DNA of 64,000 nucleotides from Helicobacter pylori NCTC 11637 = CCUG 17874 = ATCC 43504 = JCM 12093 (GTDB lineage: Bacteria; Campylobacterota; Campylobacteria; Campylobacterales; Helicobacteraceae). Positions 17,448 through 27,128 of this stretch are shown here, piece by piece; position 1 is the stretch's first letter, and every line of letters starts with the position of its first letter. A program made the translations under genes and the position numbers. Location of the stretch: the NCBI RefSeq assembly GCF_900478295.1, contig NZ_LS483488.1, positions 1,116,001 through 1,180,000 on the forward strand, written 5' to 3'. The notes beneath the pieces are model-generated. The model was given only the letters and a program-made list of their open reading frames with translations, made no database searches and was not told where the DNA came from.

Positions 17448-19261
17448 ACGACACCTTATTAAACGCTTATAGCGGGATTAAGACCCACCAGTTTGGCATT
17501 GACAGCCTTTCAAATAATATCGCCAATGTCAATACTTTAGGCTATCGCTCCAATGATCCGGAGTTTAAGACCTTGTTTTCTTCGCATTTAGACGCTTTGA
17601 ACGCCAAATCCGTTGTGGCTAATGACCGAAATTACGGCGTTACAGGCTCAGGCAATGTCCTTTCTAATAAAGACGGGGAATACATGCCAAGCGAGGGGGA
17701 ATTCCACATGGCGTATCAAGGCAAGGGCTGGTTTGTGATAGGGCCCAATAAAAATGGGGAAATGACCATTAATAAAGACGGCTTTAGCAAAAAACAGGAT
17801 AATTTCCTAACCCGCGCCGGTAATTTCGCACGAGACGCTGATGGCTATTTGGTAACCCCTGAGGGCTATTATGTTTATGGTATTGATTTGAAAAAGATCA
17901 AAGACGGCACGCTCAATTCCACCGCTAGAGATGAAGATATTGAAAAATTGCATGGCAACACCCTTTCGCCCTTACAAATCCCCCAAGATTTGACTTACCA
18001 GCCCGTGCTTAGCACGAAAGTGGGTATTAGCGTGAATTTAAACCCTAAAGACCATTTAAAAGGCGTGCAAGATTTTTTCTTAAACGATAAGGGCGAGATC
18101 ATTAAAGAGCGTTTTTTAAACCAGGACATTAACGCTTTAGCGAATGACGATAACGAGCCCATAGACGCGATCACTAATCGTAAGTTAAACATCAGTATCC
18201 AAAAAGAGAATGGCAAAAAAGAAGATTTTGTTTTCACTTATGGGGACGCTGAAAAAGGCGAAAACCAGTTCAAAACTTTAGGCGATTTGCAAAAACTCCT
18301 TAAAGAAAAAACCGGGCTAGACTTAAACCTCATCAAAAGCGAAAAAGACGCCAAAAGCCCCCCCCTTTTATTAGAGATCGCTAATCCTAGCCAAACGCCT
18401 ATCACCTTTAGCTTGAGCGGGGGCATTGCGGATAAATTGGGCTTGAATGCGAACGGAATGGAACTAAAAAAGGGCATTAGCAGGGATTCAGTAGCGATTA
18501 AAATCCCTTATTACAGCACAGAAGTGGATATTTATGATAAAGCCGGGGATAAATACTTGCTCCAAAGCGAATATTACATGACCAATTCCAACGATCCCAC
18601 ATCAAGCCCCACAAGCAAAAGGAAAAACCAAACTTGGGAAGTGAAAAGCTACATCGTAGATCCCAAAAACAAAACCCCTATCAATGATCCTACTTGGGAA
18701 ATTGTCGGCTTTGATTCAGCCACGCACAAGATGAAATCCGCCCCCATGACTTTGGATTTTAAAGGCAATAAGCTCACCTACTCTTTAGATAAAAGCGAAA
18801 ACCATGATTCTAGCGATTTGTCTTACCAAGACTCTAAACTCTTAGAAGCGAGTCAAGACGGCAAGCCTAGGGGCATTTTTAGAGACATGCGCATTGAAGA
18901 AAATGGCGTGATTTCTTTAGCTTTTAGTAACGGGGTGGTGGAGCCGGTCGCTCGCATCGGTATTTTAGCTTTCACTAACGATCAAGGCCTAAGAAAAATC
19001 GGCGGTAACCTCTATGAAATGCAAGAAGGCACCATTAATGGCGAAAACAGACCCCTAAGCGGTAACCCCATTTTAGGGTGGGACGAAGAGGGCAAGCTCA
19101 AGTTTGGGAAAATCAGGCATAAATATTTAGAAACGAGCAACGTGAATGCTGGGAACGCCCTAACCAATCTCATTTTAATGCAAAGAGGCTATTCCATGAA
19201 CGCTAGAGCCTTTGGCGCGGGCGATGACATGATTAAAGAAGCCATTAGCTTGAAAAAATAA
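17444..19261 (+). CDS. flgE: Flagellar hook protein FlgE
   Basis: A 605-residue hook subunit exported by the flagellar type III system. The N-terminal SGIKTHQFGIDSLSNNIANV and C-terminal ETSNVNAGNALTNLILMQRGYSMNARA are the paired rod/hook amphipathic helices, and a long variable D1/D2 region lies between. It overlaps flgD by 4 bp (ATGA type), so cap and hook are translated together. H. pylori has another hook-type protein elsewhere; this is the copy linked to fliK and flgD. No defects seen. Confidence 0.94.
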   Translation: MNDTLLNAYSGIKTHQFGIDSLSNNIANVNTLGYRSNDPEFKTLFSSHLDALNAKSVVANDRNYGVTGSGNVLSNKDGEYMPSEGEFHMAYQGKGWFVIGPNKNGEMTINKDGFSKKQDNFLTRAGNFARDADGYLVTPEGYYVYGIDLKKIKDGTLNSTARDEDIEKLHGNTLSPLQIPQDLTYQPVLSTKVGISVNLNPKDHLKGVQDFFLNDKGEIIKERFLNQDINALANDDNEPIDAITNRKLNISIQKENGKKEDFVFTYGDAEKGENQFKTLGDLQKLLKEKTGLDLNLIKSEKDAKSPPLLLEIANPSQTPITFSLSGGIADKLGLNANGMELKKGISRDSVAIKIPYYSTEVDIYDKAGDKYLLQSEYYMTNSNDPTSSPTSKRKNQTWEVKSYIVDPKNKTPINDPTWEIVGFDSATHKMKSAPMTLDFKGNKLTYSLDKSENHDSSDLSYQDSKLLEASQDGKPRGIFRDMRIEENGVISLAFSNGVVEPVARIGILAFTNDQGLRKIGGNLYEMQEGTINGENRPLSGNPILGWDEEGKLKFGKIRHKYLETSNVNAGNALTNLILMQRGYSMNARAFGAGDDMIKEAISLKK

Positions 19262-19312
19262 GGGGCTAAAATAAGGAGTGTGGTAAAATACTCTTTTTAA
19301 TAAGGATATTTA

Positions 19313-19897
19313 ATGATACCCACACAGCTTAATGAAATTGCAGAATTTTTAAAAACAAACCCTTATGATTTGTCTCAACCCTTACAAGATGGGCGCTTAA
19401 ATCCATCTGTCAATGAAGAAGAAATTTTAAACACCATCAAACATTTTCCTATCCAACTACCAAAAGCCAGAGAATGGTGGGATTTTAGTTTTAAAAAAAA
19501 CGATATTTTTTATCCTGTTAATATTAAAACCACCACCACAAAAACCGCTGACAATCTTAATGGTAAATTAGGGATTTATTATGCGTTGTGCGGCTTATTA
19601 CCGGAATTTAATAACGAAATTGCATGGGAAAAATACTTTCAAAAACTGCATAAAGACTTAGGCAAAAACACCGATAGAGACTATTATTTTTTAATTATCA
19701 ACAAAAACGATCCTAAAGATATTTTTATCAATTCCTTAAAAGGTATTCAAACCCTCCAGCCTAATGGCAATAACTTGCCCTTTCAATGCAAGTGGGACAA
19801 CAACAGAGAAATCGTTCAAAGAGACTTTGATGGAAGTAAAAATTTCATCTTAAGCGCTTTAGCCAAAAGTGTAACTCTAAGGGCTAATATTTATTAA
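19313..19897 (+). CDS. Putative type II restriction endonuclease partner
   Basis: A 194-residue soluble protein with no named domain that I recognise. It contains WWDFSFKKNDIFYPVNIKTTTTKTADN (about residues 60-86), a D...x-I-K arrangement compatible with a PD-(D/E)xK-type nuclease core. The next gene, 9 bp downstream, is an N6-adenine methyltransferase, so a restriction role is the natural reading. The gene follows flgE2 by about 50 bp with a promoter-like stretch (GGTAAAATACTC). Specificity cannot be inferred. Confidence 0.6.
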   Translation: MIPTQLNEIAEFLKTNPYDLSQPLQDGRLNPSVNEEEILNTIKHFPIQLPKAREWWDFSFKKNDIFYPVNIKTTTTKTADNLNGKLGIYYALCGLLPEFNNEIAWEKYFQKLHKDLGKNTDRDYYFLIINKNDPKDIFINSLKGIQTLQPNGNNLPFQCKWDNNREIVQRDFDGSKNFILSALAKSVTLRANIY

Positions 19898-19906
19898 GAG
19901 AAGTTT

Positions 19907-21058
19907 TTGGAGAATTTTTTGAATAATTTAGACATTAAAACTTTAGGGCAGGTTTTCACCCCTAACAATATAGTGGATTTCATGCTCACTCTCAAACACA
20001 ATCATGGGAGTGTTTTAGAGCCAAGCGCGGGCGATGGGAGTTTTTTAAAGCGTTTAAAAAAGGCTGTAGGGATTGAAATCGATCCTAAAATCTGCCCTAA
20101 AAATGCCCTTTGCATGGACTTTTTTGACTACCCTTTAGAAAATCAATTTGACACGATTATTGGTAACCCGCCCTATGTCAAGCACAAGGATATTGCGCCA
20201 AGCGCAAAAGAAAAACTCCATTACAGCCTTTTTGATGAAAGGAGTAATCTATACTTGTTTTTCATAGAAAAAGCGATCAAGCATTTAAAACCTAAAGGCG
20301 AATTGATTTTCATCACCCCAAGGGATTTTTTAAAATCCACTTCTAGCGTGAAATTAAACGAATGGATTTACCAAGAAGGCACGATAACGCATTTTTTTGA
20401 ACTGGGCGATCAAAAGGTTTTCCCAAACGCCATGCCTAATTGCGTGATTTTTCGTTTTTGTAAGGGCAATTTCAGTAGAATCACCAACGATGGTTTGCAA
20501 TTTTTGTGTAAAAAAGGCATTTTGTATTTCCTCAACCAATCTTACACGCAAAAATTAAGCGAGGTTTTTAAGGTTAAAGTGGGGGCAGTGAGCGGGTGCG
20601 ATAAGATTTTTAAAAATGAAAAATACGGGAATTTAGAATTCGTCACCTCAATCACGAAAAGAACCAATGTTTTAGAAAAAATGGTTTTTGTCAATAAGCC
20701 TAATGATTATTTACTCCAGCATAAAGACAGCTTGATGCAAAGAAAGATTAAAAAATTCAATGAAAACAACTGGTATCAATGGGGGAGAATGCATCACATA
20801 TCCCCTAAAAAACGCATTTATGTCAACACCAAAACGCGCCAAAAAAACCCTTTTTTTATCCACCAATGCCCTAATTATGACGGCTCTATTTTAGCGCTAT
20901 TCCCTTATAACCAAAACCTGGACTTACAAAACCTCTGCGACAAACTCAACGCTATCAACTGGCAAGAATTAGGCTTTGTGTGCGATGGGCGTTTTTTGTT
21001 TTCGCAACGCTCTTTAGAAAACGCTCTTTTGCCTAAAGACTTTTTAAATCTAGGATAA
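19907..21058 (+). CDS. Type II N6-adenine DNA methyltransferase
   Basis: A 383-residue gamma-type methyltransferase. Motif X is LGQVFTPNNIVDFM near residue 15, motif I VLEPSAGDGSF near 35 binds AdoMet, and motif IV GNPPYVKH near 83 is catalytic. The C-terminal half is the target-recognition domain. A TTG start at 19907 is used because no ATG lies before motif X. It is followed after 3 bp by the helicase gene. With the upstream gene it forms a probable restriction-modification pair; whether the nuclease is active is unknown. Confidence 0.88.
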   Translation: MENFLNNLDIKTLGQVFTPNNIVDFMLTLKHNHGSVLEPSAGDGSFLKRLKKAVGIEIDPKICPKNALCMDFFDYPLENQFDTIIGNPPYVKHKDIAPSAKEKLHYSLFDERSNLYLFFIEKAIKHLKPKGELIFITPRDFLKSTSSVKLNEWIYQEGTITHFFELGDQKVFPNAMPNCVIFRFCKGNFSRITNDGLQFLCKKGILYFLNQSYTQKLSEVFKVKVGAVSGCDKIFKNEKYGNLEFVTSITKRTNVLEKMVFVNKPNDYLLQHKDSLMQRKIKKFNENNWYQWGRMHHISPKKRIYVNTKTRQKNPFFIHQCPNYDGSILALFPYNQNLDLQNLCDKLNAINWQELGFVCDGRFLFSQRSLENALLPKDFLNLG

Positions 21059-21061
21059 AAC

Positions 21062-23089
21062 TTGTTAGAAACTTTGCAATTAAACCCTGAGCAACTAAAA
21101 GCGGCCAAGGCTTTGCAAGGGTATAATTTAGTGATCGCAAGCGCTGGCACAGGAAAGACTTCTACGATTGTGGGGCGCATTTTATACCTGCTAGATAACG
21201 GCATCAAGCCTGAAGAAATCTTGCTTTTGACTTTCACCAATAAAGCGAGTAATGAAATGATTGCCAGGGTGGCTAAATATTTTAAATCAAGCTCCAAAAT
21301 TGAAGCGGGCACTTTCCATGCGGTAGCGTATCGCTATTTAAAAGAGCATTACCCTAATTTAAGCCTAAAGCAACCTAAGGAACTAAGAAAACTTTTAGAA
21401 AGCATTGTGGACACTAAAAATGCCATAGATGATGATAAAAAGCCCTACACTTCGCAACACCTCTACGCCCTCTATTCTCTTTATACCAACGCTCTAAAAC
21501 AAGAAGATTTTAGCGCATGGCTTTCTAATAAAAGCCCTGAACACACGCCATACGCCGCCCTTTATGAAAACATTTTAGAAGAGTTTGAAAACACCAAAAA
21601 AAAGCATAATTATATTGACTATAACGACTTGCTGCTGTTATTTAAAAAAGCGATGCTAGAAAGACCTAGCCCTTATAAAGAAGTGCTTTGCGATGAGTTT
21701 CAAGACACTAACCCCTTACAAGAATCCATTTTAGACGCTATCAACCCCCCTAGTTTGTTTTGCGTGGGCGATTACGATCAGAGCATTTACGCTTTTAATG
21801 GGGCGGATATTTCTATCATTTCTAACTTCACCCAAAAATACAAAAACGCCCGAGTTTTCACGCTCACCAAAAACTACCGCTCTTCTAAAGAGATTTTAGA
21901 TCTCGCTAATCAAGTGATACAGCATAACGAGCGCATTTACCCTAAAAATTTAGAAGTGGTGAAATCAGGGAAATTCAATAAACCCACGCTTTTAAATTAC
22001 AACGACAATATCGCGCAATGCCAAGACATCGCTAAACGCATTGTCATGCGAAAAGATTTTAAAGAAGTGGCAGTGATTTTTAGGAATAACGCCAGCGCGG
22101 ATCAATTAGAAGCCGCTTTAAGATCCCACAACGTGCCAAGCAAACGAAAAGGGAGCGCGAGCTTTTTTGAATCCAAAGAAGTGGCGTTAGCGTTAGATAT
22201 TTGCGCGCTATTATTTAACCCTAAAGACATTATGGCAGCCATTCACATTTTAAGCTATATCAGCGATATTGGCTCTAACACCGCTAAAGACATTCATGAA
22301 GCCTTGATGCTTTTAGGCAATGGTGATCTCAAATCAGCTTTAATTCAGCCTAATAAAGAAGCCAAAATTTACACGAAGAAAAAAGAAATCACCTCTATGG
22401 GGCTTTTTGAAGAAATTTTTGCCCTAGAAAACAGCTCAAGGTTTAACAGCGTGATAGATAAAGCGTTTCATTCGCACCCGGTGTTGATGCACCCTAAAAT
22501 CTCACTCAATGGGGCTAAAACGCTTAGCGATTTTTTCACTCTTTACACCAAAGCCCCTACTCATTCCCCTAGCGCTTTAATCAAGCACATCTTAGAAAGC
22601 GCGTTTTTTCAAACCTTTAAAACACGCCTTTTAAAAGAGCGATCCAAAAATAAGGACGGATCTTATAACGAATTTAAAAAACTCCAAGCGCAAAAACGCT
22701 TCAATGAAAAAATGGACTTGCTGAGTTCTTTGGCGAAAAATTACCAAAATTTAGGGCGTTTTTTAAACGGCACTTTAATAGGCTCCAGTGAAGCCACGCA
22801 AGGCGAGGGCGTGAATCTGTTGAGCGTGCATGCTTCTAAAGGCTTAGAATTTAAAGATGTTTATATTATAGATTTAATGGAGGGCCGTTTCCCTAACCAC
22901 AAGCTCATGAATACCGGTGGGGGCATTGAAGAAGAGCGGCGGCTTTTTTATGTCGCTATCACAAGGGCTAAGGAAAATTTATGGCTTTCTTATGCGAAAA
23001 ACGAATTGAGAGAAAACGCCAAACCTAAAGAGCATAAGCCTTCGGTGTTTTTGTATGAAGCGGGGCTTTTGAAACCCGATTCAAAATAA
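21062..23089 (+). CDS. rep: UvrD/Rep-family ATP-dependent DNA helicase
   Basis: A 675-residue superfamily 1A helicase. Motifs in order: Ia/Walker A IASAGTGKTSTIVGRI near residue 28, LTFTNKASNEM near 59, Walker B DEFQDTNPLQE near 215, GDYDQSIYAFNGAD near 237, NYRSS near 270, LSVHASKGLEF near 580 and VAITRAKENLWLSYA near 630. All catalytic residues are present. The start is TTG at 21062, 3 bp after the methyltransferase stop, so it is probably co-transcribed. Likely role in replication restart or repair. Confidence 0.93.
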   Translation: MLETLQLNPEQLKAAKALQGYNLVIASAGTGKTSTIVGRILYLLDNGIKPEEILLLTFTNKASNEMIARVAKYFKSSSKIEAGTFHAVAYRYLKEHYPNLSLKQPKELRKLLESIVDTKNAIDDDKKPYTSQHLYALYSLYTNALKQEDFSAWLSNKSPEHTPYAALYENILEEFENTKKKHNYIDYNDLLLLFKKAMLERPSPYKEVLCDEFQDTNPLQESILDAINPPSLFCVGDYDQSIYAFNGADISIISNFTQKYKNARVFTLTKNYRSSKEILDLANQVIQHNERIYPKNLEVVKSGKFNKPTLLNYNDNIAQCQDIAKRIVMRKDFKEVAVIFRNNASADQLEAALRSHNVPSKRKGSASFFESKEVALALDICALLFNPKDIMAAIHILSYISDIGSNTAKDIHEALMLLGNGDLKSALIQPNKEAKIYTKKKEITSMGLFEEIFALENSSRFNSVIDKAFHSHPVLMHPKISLNGAKTLSDFFTLYTKAPTHSPSALIKHILESAFFQTFKTRLLKERSKNKDGSYNEFKKLQAQKRFNEKMDLLSSLAKNYQNLGRFLNGTLIGSSEATQGEGVNLLSVHASKGLEFKDVYIIDLMEGRFPNHKLMNTGGGIEEERRLFYVAITRAKENLWLSYAKNELRENAKPKEHKPSVFLYEAGLLKPDSK

Positions 23090-23182
23090 AATTGGTTTTT
23101 GTATTGTTTGTTTAAGCAAAAGATGATATGATTATAGCGATAGTTAAGCCCCTAAGAGCTAGGAACTCTTAAGAGCTTGTTC

Positions 23183-23242
23183 TTAATAAAGTAGCAGTGT
23201 TAAGATAACCACTAAAACTATCGCTATAAAAATGAATTTCAT
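23183..23242 (-). CDS. Putative type I toxin peptide 1 (Aap-like), 19 aa
   Basis: A 19-residue hydrophobic peptide, MKFIFIAIVLVVILTLLLY, preceded by a strong TTAGGAGG ribosome site 9 bases upstream. The mRNA would have a long leader from a TATAAT promoter at about 23362-23375. A 14-base segment in the ORF (23216-23229) is perfectly complementary to downstream sequence at 23132-23145, allowing long-distance folding of the transcript. This layout (tiny membrane peptide, structured leader, 3' end pairing back) is that of H. pylori Aap/Iso type I toxin-antitoxin loci. The assignment is inference. Confidence 0.62.
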   Translation of the reverse strand: MKFIFIAIVLVVILTLLLY

Positions 23243-23432
23243 GGTAGTGCCTCCTAACGGAGTGCCACCCACTGCAATCTCCCAACCCATTAGATCAGAA
23301 ACCACTAATTGCTCCAAATTCGCTTAACACTAGAATTACTACCATGTCATATCATTTGAGTATTATAGTATTATAATGGGATCTTTATGAGATGTAAGAA
23401 AAATACAAAAAACGCTAGCAACCATAGATTTT

Positions 23433-23453
23433 AGACTCTAGCTTGCGCTAGAG
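23433..23453 (-). terminator. Hairpin after peptide 2
   Basis: Minus-strand GGCTCTAGC-GCAA-GCTAGAGTC stem-loop 9 bases after the peptide 2 stop, with a T-rich stretch further downstream. Confidence 0.5.
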
Positions 23454-23461
23454 CCAAAATT

Positions 23462-23518
23462 TTAGTATAATGGCGTTGCGAAGGCCATTAAAACTATGAT
23501 TGCTAATAGTAATTTCAT
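23462..23518 (-). CDS. Putative type I toxin peptide 2 (Aap-like), 18 aa
   Basis: An 18-residue hydrophobic peptide, MKLLLAIIVLMAFATPLY, with ribosome site AAAGGAGATAA upstream. It shares its N-terminal MK-hydrophobic-Ile-Val-Leu pattern, the final LY and short leader blocks (TGGTTACCCC, AATTTGGAGC) with peptide 1, so the two are diverged tandem copies. The downstream hairpin GCTCTAGCGCAAGCTAGAG (about 23433-23453) is a plausible terminator. On the opposite strand a TATAAT at 23466-23471 points into the ORF and could start an antisense antitoxin RNA. Confidence 0.62.
   Translation of the reverse strand: MKLLLAIIVLMAFATPLY
23466..23471 (+). promoter_or_regulatory. Candidate promoter for antisense (Iso-type) RNA
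   Basis: TATAAT on the plus strand at the 3' end of the peptide 2 ORF. Transcription from here would run antisense across the whole peptide ORF and its ribosome site, the geometry of a type I antitoxin RNA. Confidence 0.45.
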
Positions 23519-23711
23519 AGTTGGTTATCTCCTTTCGGGGTAACCACCCACTATCACCCCAAACCCTAACATGCTCCAAATTTTCACAACAAAAGAGAAA
23601 CCTAGAAATTACTATTTGCGTTAGCGTGATTTTACATTAAAAAACCTAAAAATGCCAAAAAGCGTTTTTAAAACCCCCTAAAATTTAACGCTAATCCCCC
23701 CTAAAATCCCG

Positions 23712-23726
23712 TTTTTTTTTTTTTTT
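23712..23726. repeat. T15 homopolymer upstream of alpA
   Basis: Fifteen consecutive T, about 205 bp before the alpA ATG. It lies in the region expected to carry the alpAB promoter and could vary by slippage. Confidence 0.85.
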
Positions 23727-23931
23727 GTAAAAAACGCTCCAATTGGTGTAACTTTATTTCCTTAATAAGGGGTTTTTAAGGGGATTTTTAAGGTTAGTTT
23801 AACTTTTCTTATGTGAAAATATCACAATTACATTTGACAATTTGTATTACTAAACATTATTTACAAGCTCTGATGTAACTAAATCCCAAATTTAATCTCA
23901 ATCAAGGAGCATCCCATTGATAAGGAAAATC

Positions 23932-25488
23932 ATGATAAAGAAAAATAGAACGCTGTTTCTTAGTCTAGCCCTTTGCGCTAGCATAAGTTATGCCGAAGAT
24001 GATGGAGGGTTTTTCACCGTCGGTTATCAGCTCGGGCAAGTCATGCAAGATGTCCAAAACCCAGGCGGCGCTAAAAGCGACGAACTCGCCAGAGAGCTTA
24101 ACGCTGATGTAACGAACAACATTTTAAACAACAACACCGGAGGCAATGTCGCAGGGGCGTTGAGTAACGCTTTCTCCCAATACCTTTATTCGCTTTTAGG
24201 GGCGTATCCCACGAAACTCAATAGTAGCGATGTGTCTGCGAACGCTCTTTTAAGTGGTGCGGTAGGCTCTGGGACTTGTGCGGCTGCAGGGACAGCCGGT
24301 GGCGCATCTCTTAACACTCAAAGCGCTTGCACCGCTGCGGGCTATTACTGGCTCCCTAGCTTGACTGACAGGATTTTAAGCACGATCGGCAGCCAGACTA
24401 ACTACGGCACGAACACCAATTTCCCCAACATGCAACAACAGCTCACCTATTTGAACGCGGGGAATGTGTTTTTTAACGCGATGAATAAGGCTTTAGAGAA
24501 GAATGGGACTACTAATGGCACTAGTAGCACTAGCGGTGCGACTGGTTCAGATGGTCAAACCTACTCTCAACAAGCCATCCAATACCTTCAAGGCCAACAA
24601 AATATCTTAAATAACGCAGCGAATTTGCTCAAGCAAGATGAATTGCTCTTAGAAGCTTTCAACTCTGCCGTAGCTGCTAACATTGGGAATAAGGAATTCA
24701 ATTCAGCCGCTTTTACAGGTTTGGTGCAAGGCATTATTGATCAATCCCAATTGGTTTATAACGAGCTCACTAAAAACACCATTAGCGGGAGTGCGGTTAA
24801 TAGCGCTGGGATAAACCCCAACCAAGCTAACGCTGTGCAAGGGCGTGCCAGTCAGCTCCCTAACGCTCTTTATAACGCGCAAGTAACTTTGGATAAAATC
24901 AACGCGCTCAACAATCAGGTGAGAAGCATGCCTTACTTGCCCCAATTCAGAGCCGGGAACAGCCGTTCAACGAATATTTTAAACGGGTTTTACACCAAAA
25001 TAGGCTATAAGCAGTTCTTTGGGAAGAAAAGGAATATCGGTTTGCGCTATTATGGTTTCTTTTCTTATAACGGAGCGAGCGTGGGCTTTAGATCCACTCA
25101 AAATAATGTAGGGTTATACACTTATGGGGTGGGGACTGATGTGTTGTATAACATCTTTAGCCGCTCCTATCAAAACCGCTCTGTGGATATGGGCTTTTTT
25201 AGCGGTATCCAATTAGCCGGCGAAACCGTCCAATCCACGCTCAGAGATGACCCCAATGTGAAATTGCATGGGAAAATCAATAACACGCACTTCCAGTTTC
25301 TCTTTGACTTCGGTATGAGGATGAACTTCGGTAAGTTGGACGGGAAATCCAACCGCCACAACCAGCACACGGTGGAATTTGGCGTAGTAGTGCCTACGAT
25401 TTATAACACTTATTACAAATCAGCAGGGACTACCGTGAAGTATTTCCGTCCTTATAGCGTTTATTGGTCTTATGGGTATTCATTCTAA
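23932..25488 (+). CDS. alpA: Outer membrane adhesin AlpA (HopC)
   Basis: A 518-residue Hop-family outer membrane protein that binds laminin and is needed for gastric tissue adhesion. A signal peptide (MIKKNRTLFLSLALCASISYA) precedes mature AEDDGGFFTVGYQLGQ, and the C-terminal barrel ends VYWSYGYSF with terminal Phe. The ATG at 23932 is chosen over the TTG at 23917 because AAGGAA lies 7 bases before it and the signal peptide starts cleanly. The extracellular middle contains a disulfide-type Cys pair (SGTCAAAG...SACTAAG). alpB follows after about 20-65 bp as an operon. Confidence 0.95.
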   Translation: MIKKNRTLFLSLALCASISYAEDDGGFFTVGYQLGQVMQDVQNPGGAKSDELARELNADVTNNILNNNTGGNVAGALSNAFSQYLYSLLGAYPTKLNSSDVSANALLSGAVGSGTCAAAGTAGGASLNTQSACTAAGYYWLPSLTDRILSTIGSQTNYGTNTNFPNMQQQLTYLNAGNVFFNAMNKALEKNGTTNGTSSTSGATGSDGQTYSQQAIQYLQGQQNILNNAANLLKQDELLLEAFNSAVAANIGNKEFNSAAFTGLVQGIIDQSQLVYNELTKNTISGSAVNSAGINPNQANAVQGRASQLPNALYNAQVTLDKINALNNQVRSMPYLPQFRAGNSRSTNILNGFYTKIGYKQFFGKKRNIGLRYYGFFSYNGASVGFRSTQNNVGLYTYGVGTDVLYNIFSRSYQNRSVDMGFFSGIQLAGETVQSTLRDDPNVKLHGKINNTHFQFLFDFGMRMNFGKLDGKSNRHNQHTVEFGVVVPTIYNTYYKSAGTTVKYFRPYSVYWSYGYSF

Positions 25489-25554
25489 GAAAGGGGGGAA
25501 GAGACAAACATGAAACAAAATTTAAAGCCATTCAAAATGATTAAGGAAAATTTA

Positions 25555-27096
25555 ATGACACAATCTCAAAAAGTAAGATTCTTAGCCCCTTTAAGCCTAG
25601 CGTTAAGCTTGAGCTTCAATCCAGTGGGCGCTGAAGAAGATGGGGGCTTTATGACCTTTGGGTATGAATTAGGTCAGGTGGTCCAACAAGTGAAAAACCC
25701 GGGTAAAATCAAAGCCGAAGAATTAGCCGGCTTGTTAAACTCTAATACGACAAACAACACCAATACCAATATTGCAGGCACAGGAGGCAATGTCGCCGGG
25801 ACTTTGGGCAACCTCTTTATGAACCAACTAGGCAATTTGATTGATTTGTATCCCACTTTGAACACTACTAACATCCAACAATGTGGTGCTACTAATAGTG
25901 GTGGTAGTGCGACCACAGCCGCTGCTACTACTAGCAATAGCCCTTGTTTCCAAGGTAACCTGGCTCTTTATAACGAAATGGTTGGCTCTATCAAAACTTT
26001 GAGTCAAAACATCAGCAAGAACATCTTTCAAGGCGACAACAACACCACGAGCCAAAACCTCTCCAACCAGCTCAGTGAGCTTAACACCGCTAGCGTTTAT
26101 TTGACTTACATGAACTCATTCTTAAACGCCAATAACCAAGCGGGTGGGATTTTTCAAAACAACACCACTCAAGCTTATAGAGATGGTGTTACCGCCCAAC
26201 AAATCGCTTATATCCTAAAGCAAGCTTCAATCACTATGGGGCCAAGCGGTGATAGCGGGGCTGCCGCAGCGTTTTTGGATGCCGCTTTAGCGCAACATGT
26301 CTTCAACTCCGCTAACGCCGGGAATGATTTGAGCGCTAAGGAATTCACTAGCTTGGTGCAAAACATCGTCAATAATTCTCAAAACGCTTTAACGCTAGCC
26401 AACAACGCTAACATCAGCAATTCAACAGGCTATCGAGTGAGCTATGGCGGGAATATTGATCAAGCGCGCTCTACCCAACTGTTAAACAACACCACAAACA
26501 CTTTGGCTAAAGTTACCGCTCTAAACAACGAGCTTAAAGCTAACCCATGGCTTGGGAATTTCGCTGCCGGTAACAGCTCTCAAGTGAATGCGTTTAACGG
26601 GTTTATCACTAAAATCGGTTATAAGCAATTCTTTGGGGAAAACAAGAATGTGGGCTTACGCTACTACGGCTTCTTCAGCTATAATGGTGCGGGCGTGGGT
26701 AATGGCCCTACTTACAATCAAGTCAATCTGCTCACTTATGGGGTGGGGACTGATGTGCTTTACAATGTGTTTAGCCGCTCTTTTGGTAGCCGAAGTCTTA
26801 ATGCGGGCTTCTTTGGGGGGATCCAACTCGCAGGGGACACTTACATCAGCACGCTAAGAAACAGCCCTCAGCTTGCGAATAGACCCACAGCGACGAAATT
26901 CCAATTCTTGTTTGATGTGGGCTTACGCATGAACTTTGGTATCTTGAAAAAAGACTTGAAAAGCCATAACCAGCATTCTATAGAAATCGGTGTGCAAATC
27001 CCTACGATTTACAACACTTATTATAAAGCTGGCGGTGCTGAAGTGAAATACTTCCGCCCTTATAGCGTGTATTGGGTCTATGGCTACGCCTTCTAA
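25555..27096 (+). CDS. alpB: Outer membrane adhesin AlpB (HopB)
   Basis: A 513-residue paralogue of AlpA, co-expressed with it. The signal peptide MTQSQKVRFLAPLSLALSLS leads to mature EEDGGFMTFGYELGQVVQQV; the barrel half (FITKIGYKQFFGENKNVGLRYYGFF onward) is nearly the same as AlpA, ending VYWVYGYAF. The exposed middle domain is Asn/Thr/Ala-rich and differs from AlpA. An upstream in-frame ATG (25510) exists, but the 25555 start gives the normal signal peptide. A terminator follows. Confidence 0.94.
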   Translation: MTQSQKVRFLAPLSLALSLSFNPVGAEEDGGFMTFGYELGQVVQQVKNPGKIKAEELAGLLNSNTTNNTNTNIAGTGGNVAGTLGNLFMNQLGNLIDLYPTLNTTNIQQCGATNSGGSATTAAATTSNSPCFQGNLALYNEMVGSIKTLSQNISKNIFQGDNNTTSQNLSNQLSELNTASVYLTYMNSFLNANNQAGGIFQNNTTQAYRDGVTAQQIAYILKQASITMGPSGDSGAAAAFLDAALAQHVFNSANAGNDLSAKEFTSLVQNIVNNSQNALTLANNANISNSTGYRVSYGGNIDQARSTQLLNNTTNTLAKVTALNNELKANPWLGNFAAGNSSQVNAFNGFITKIGYKQFFGENKNVGLRYYGFFSYNGAGVGNGPTYNQVNLLTYGVGTDVLYNVFSRSFGSRSLNAGFFGGIQLAGDTYISTLRNSPQLANRPTATKFQFLFDVGLRMNFGILKKDLKSHNQHSIEIGVQIPTIYNTYYKAGGAEVKYFRPYSVYWVYGYAF

Positions 27097-27103
27097 AAAA
27101 GCT

Positions 27104-27128
27104 CAAGGCCTTTTATAGGCTTTGATTT
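27104..27128 (+). terminator. alpAB terminator
   Basis: CAAGGCCT-TTTAT-AGGCTTTG stem-loop (one G:T pair) followed by ATTT, starting 8 bases after the alpB stop. Confidence 0.7.
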
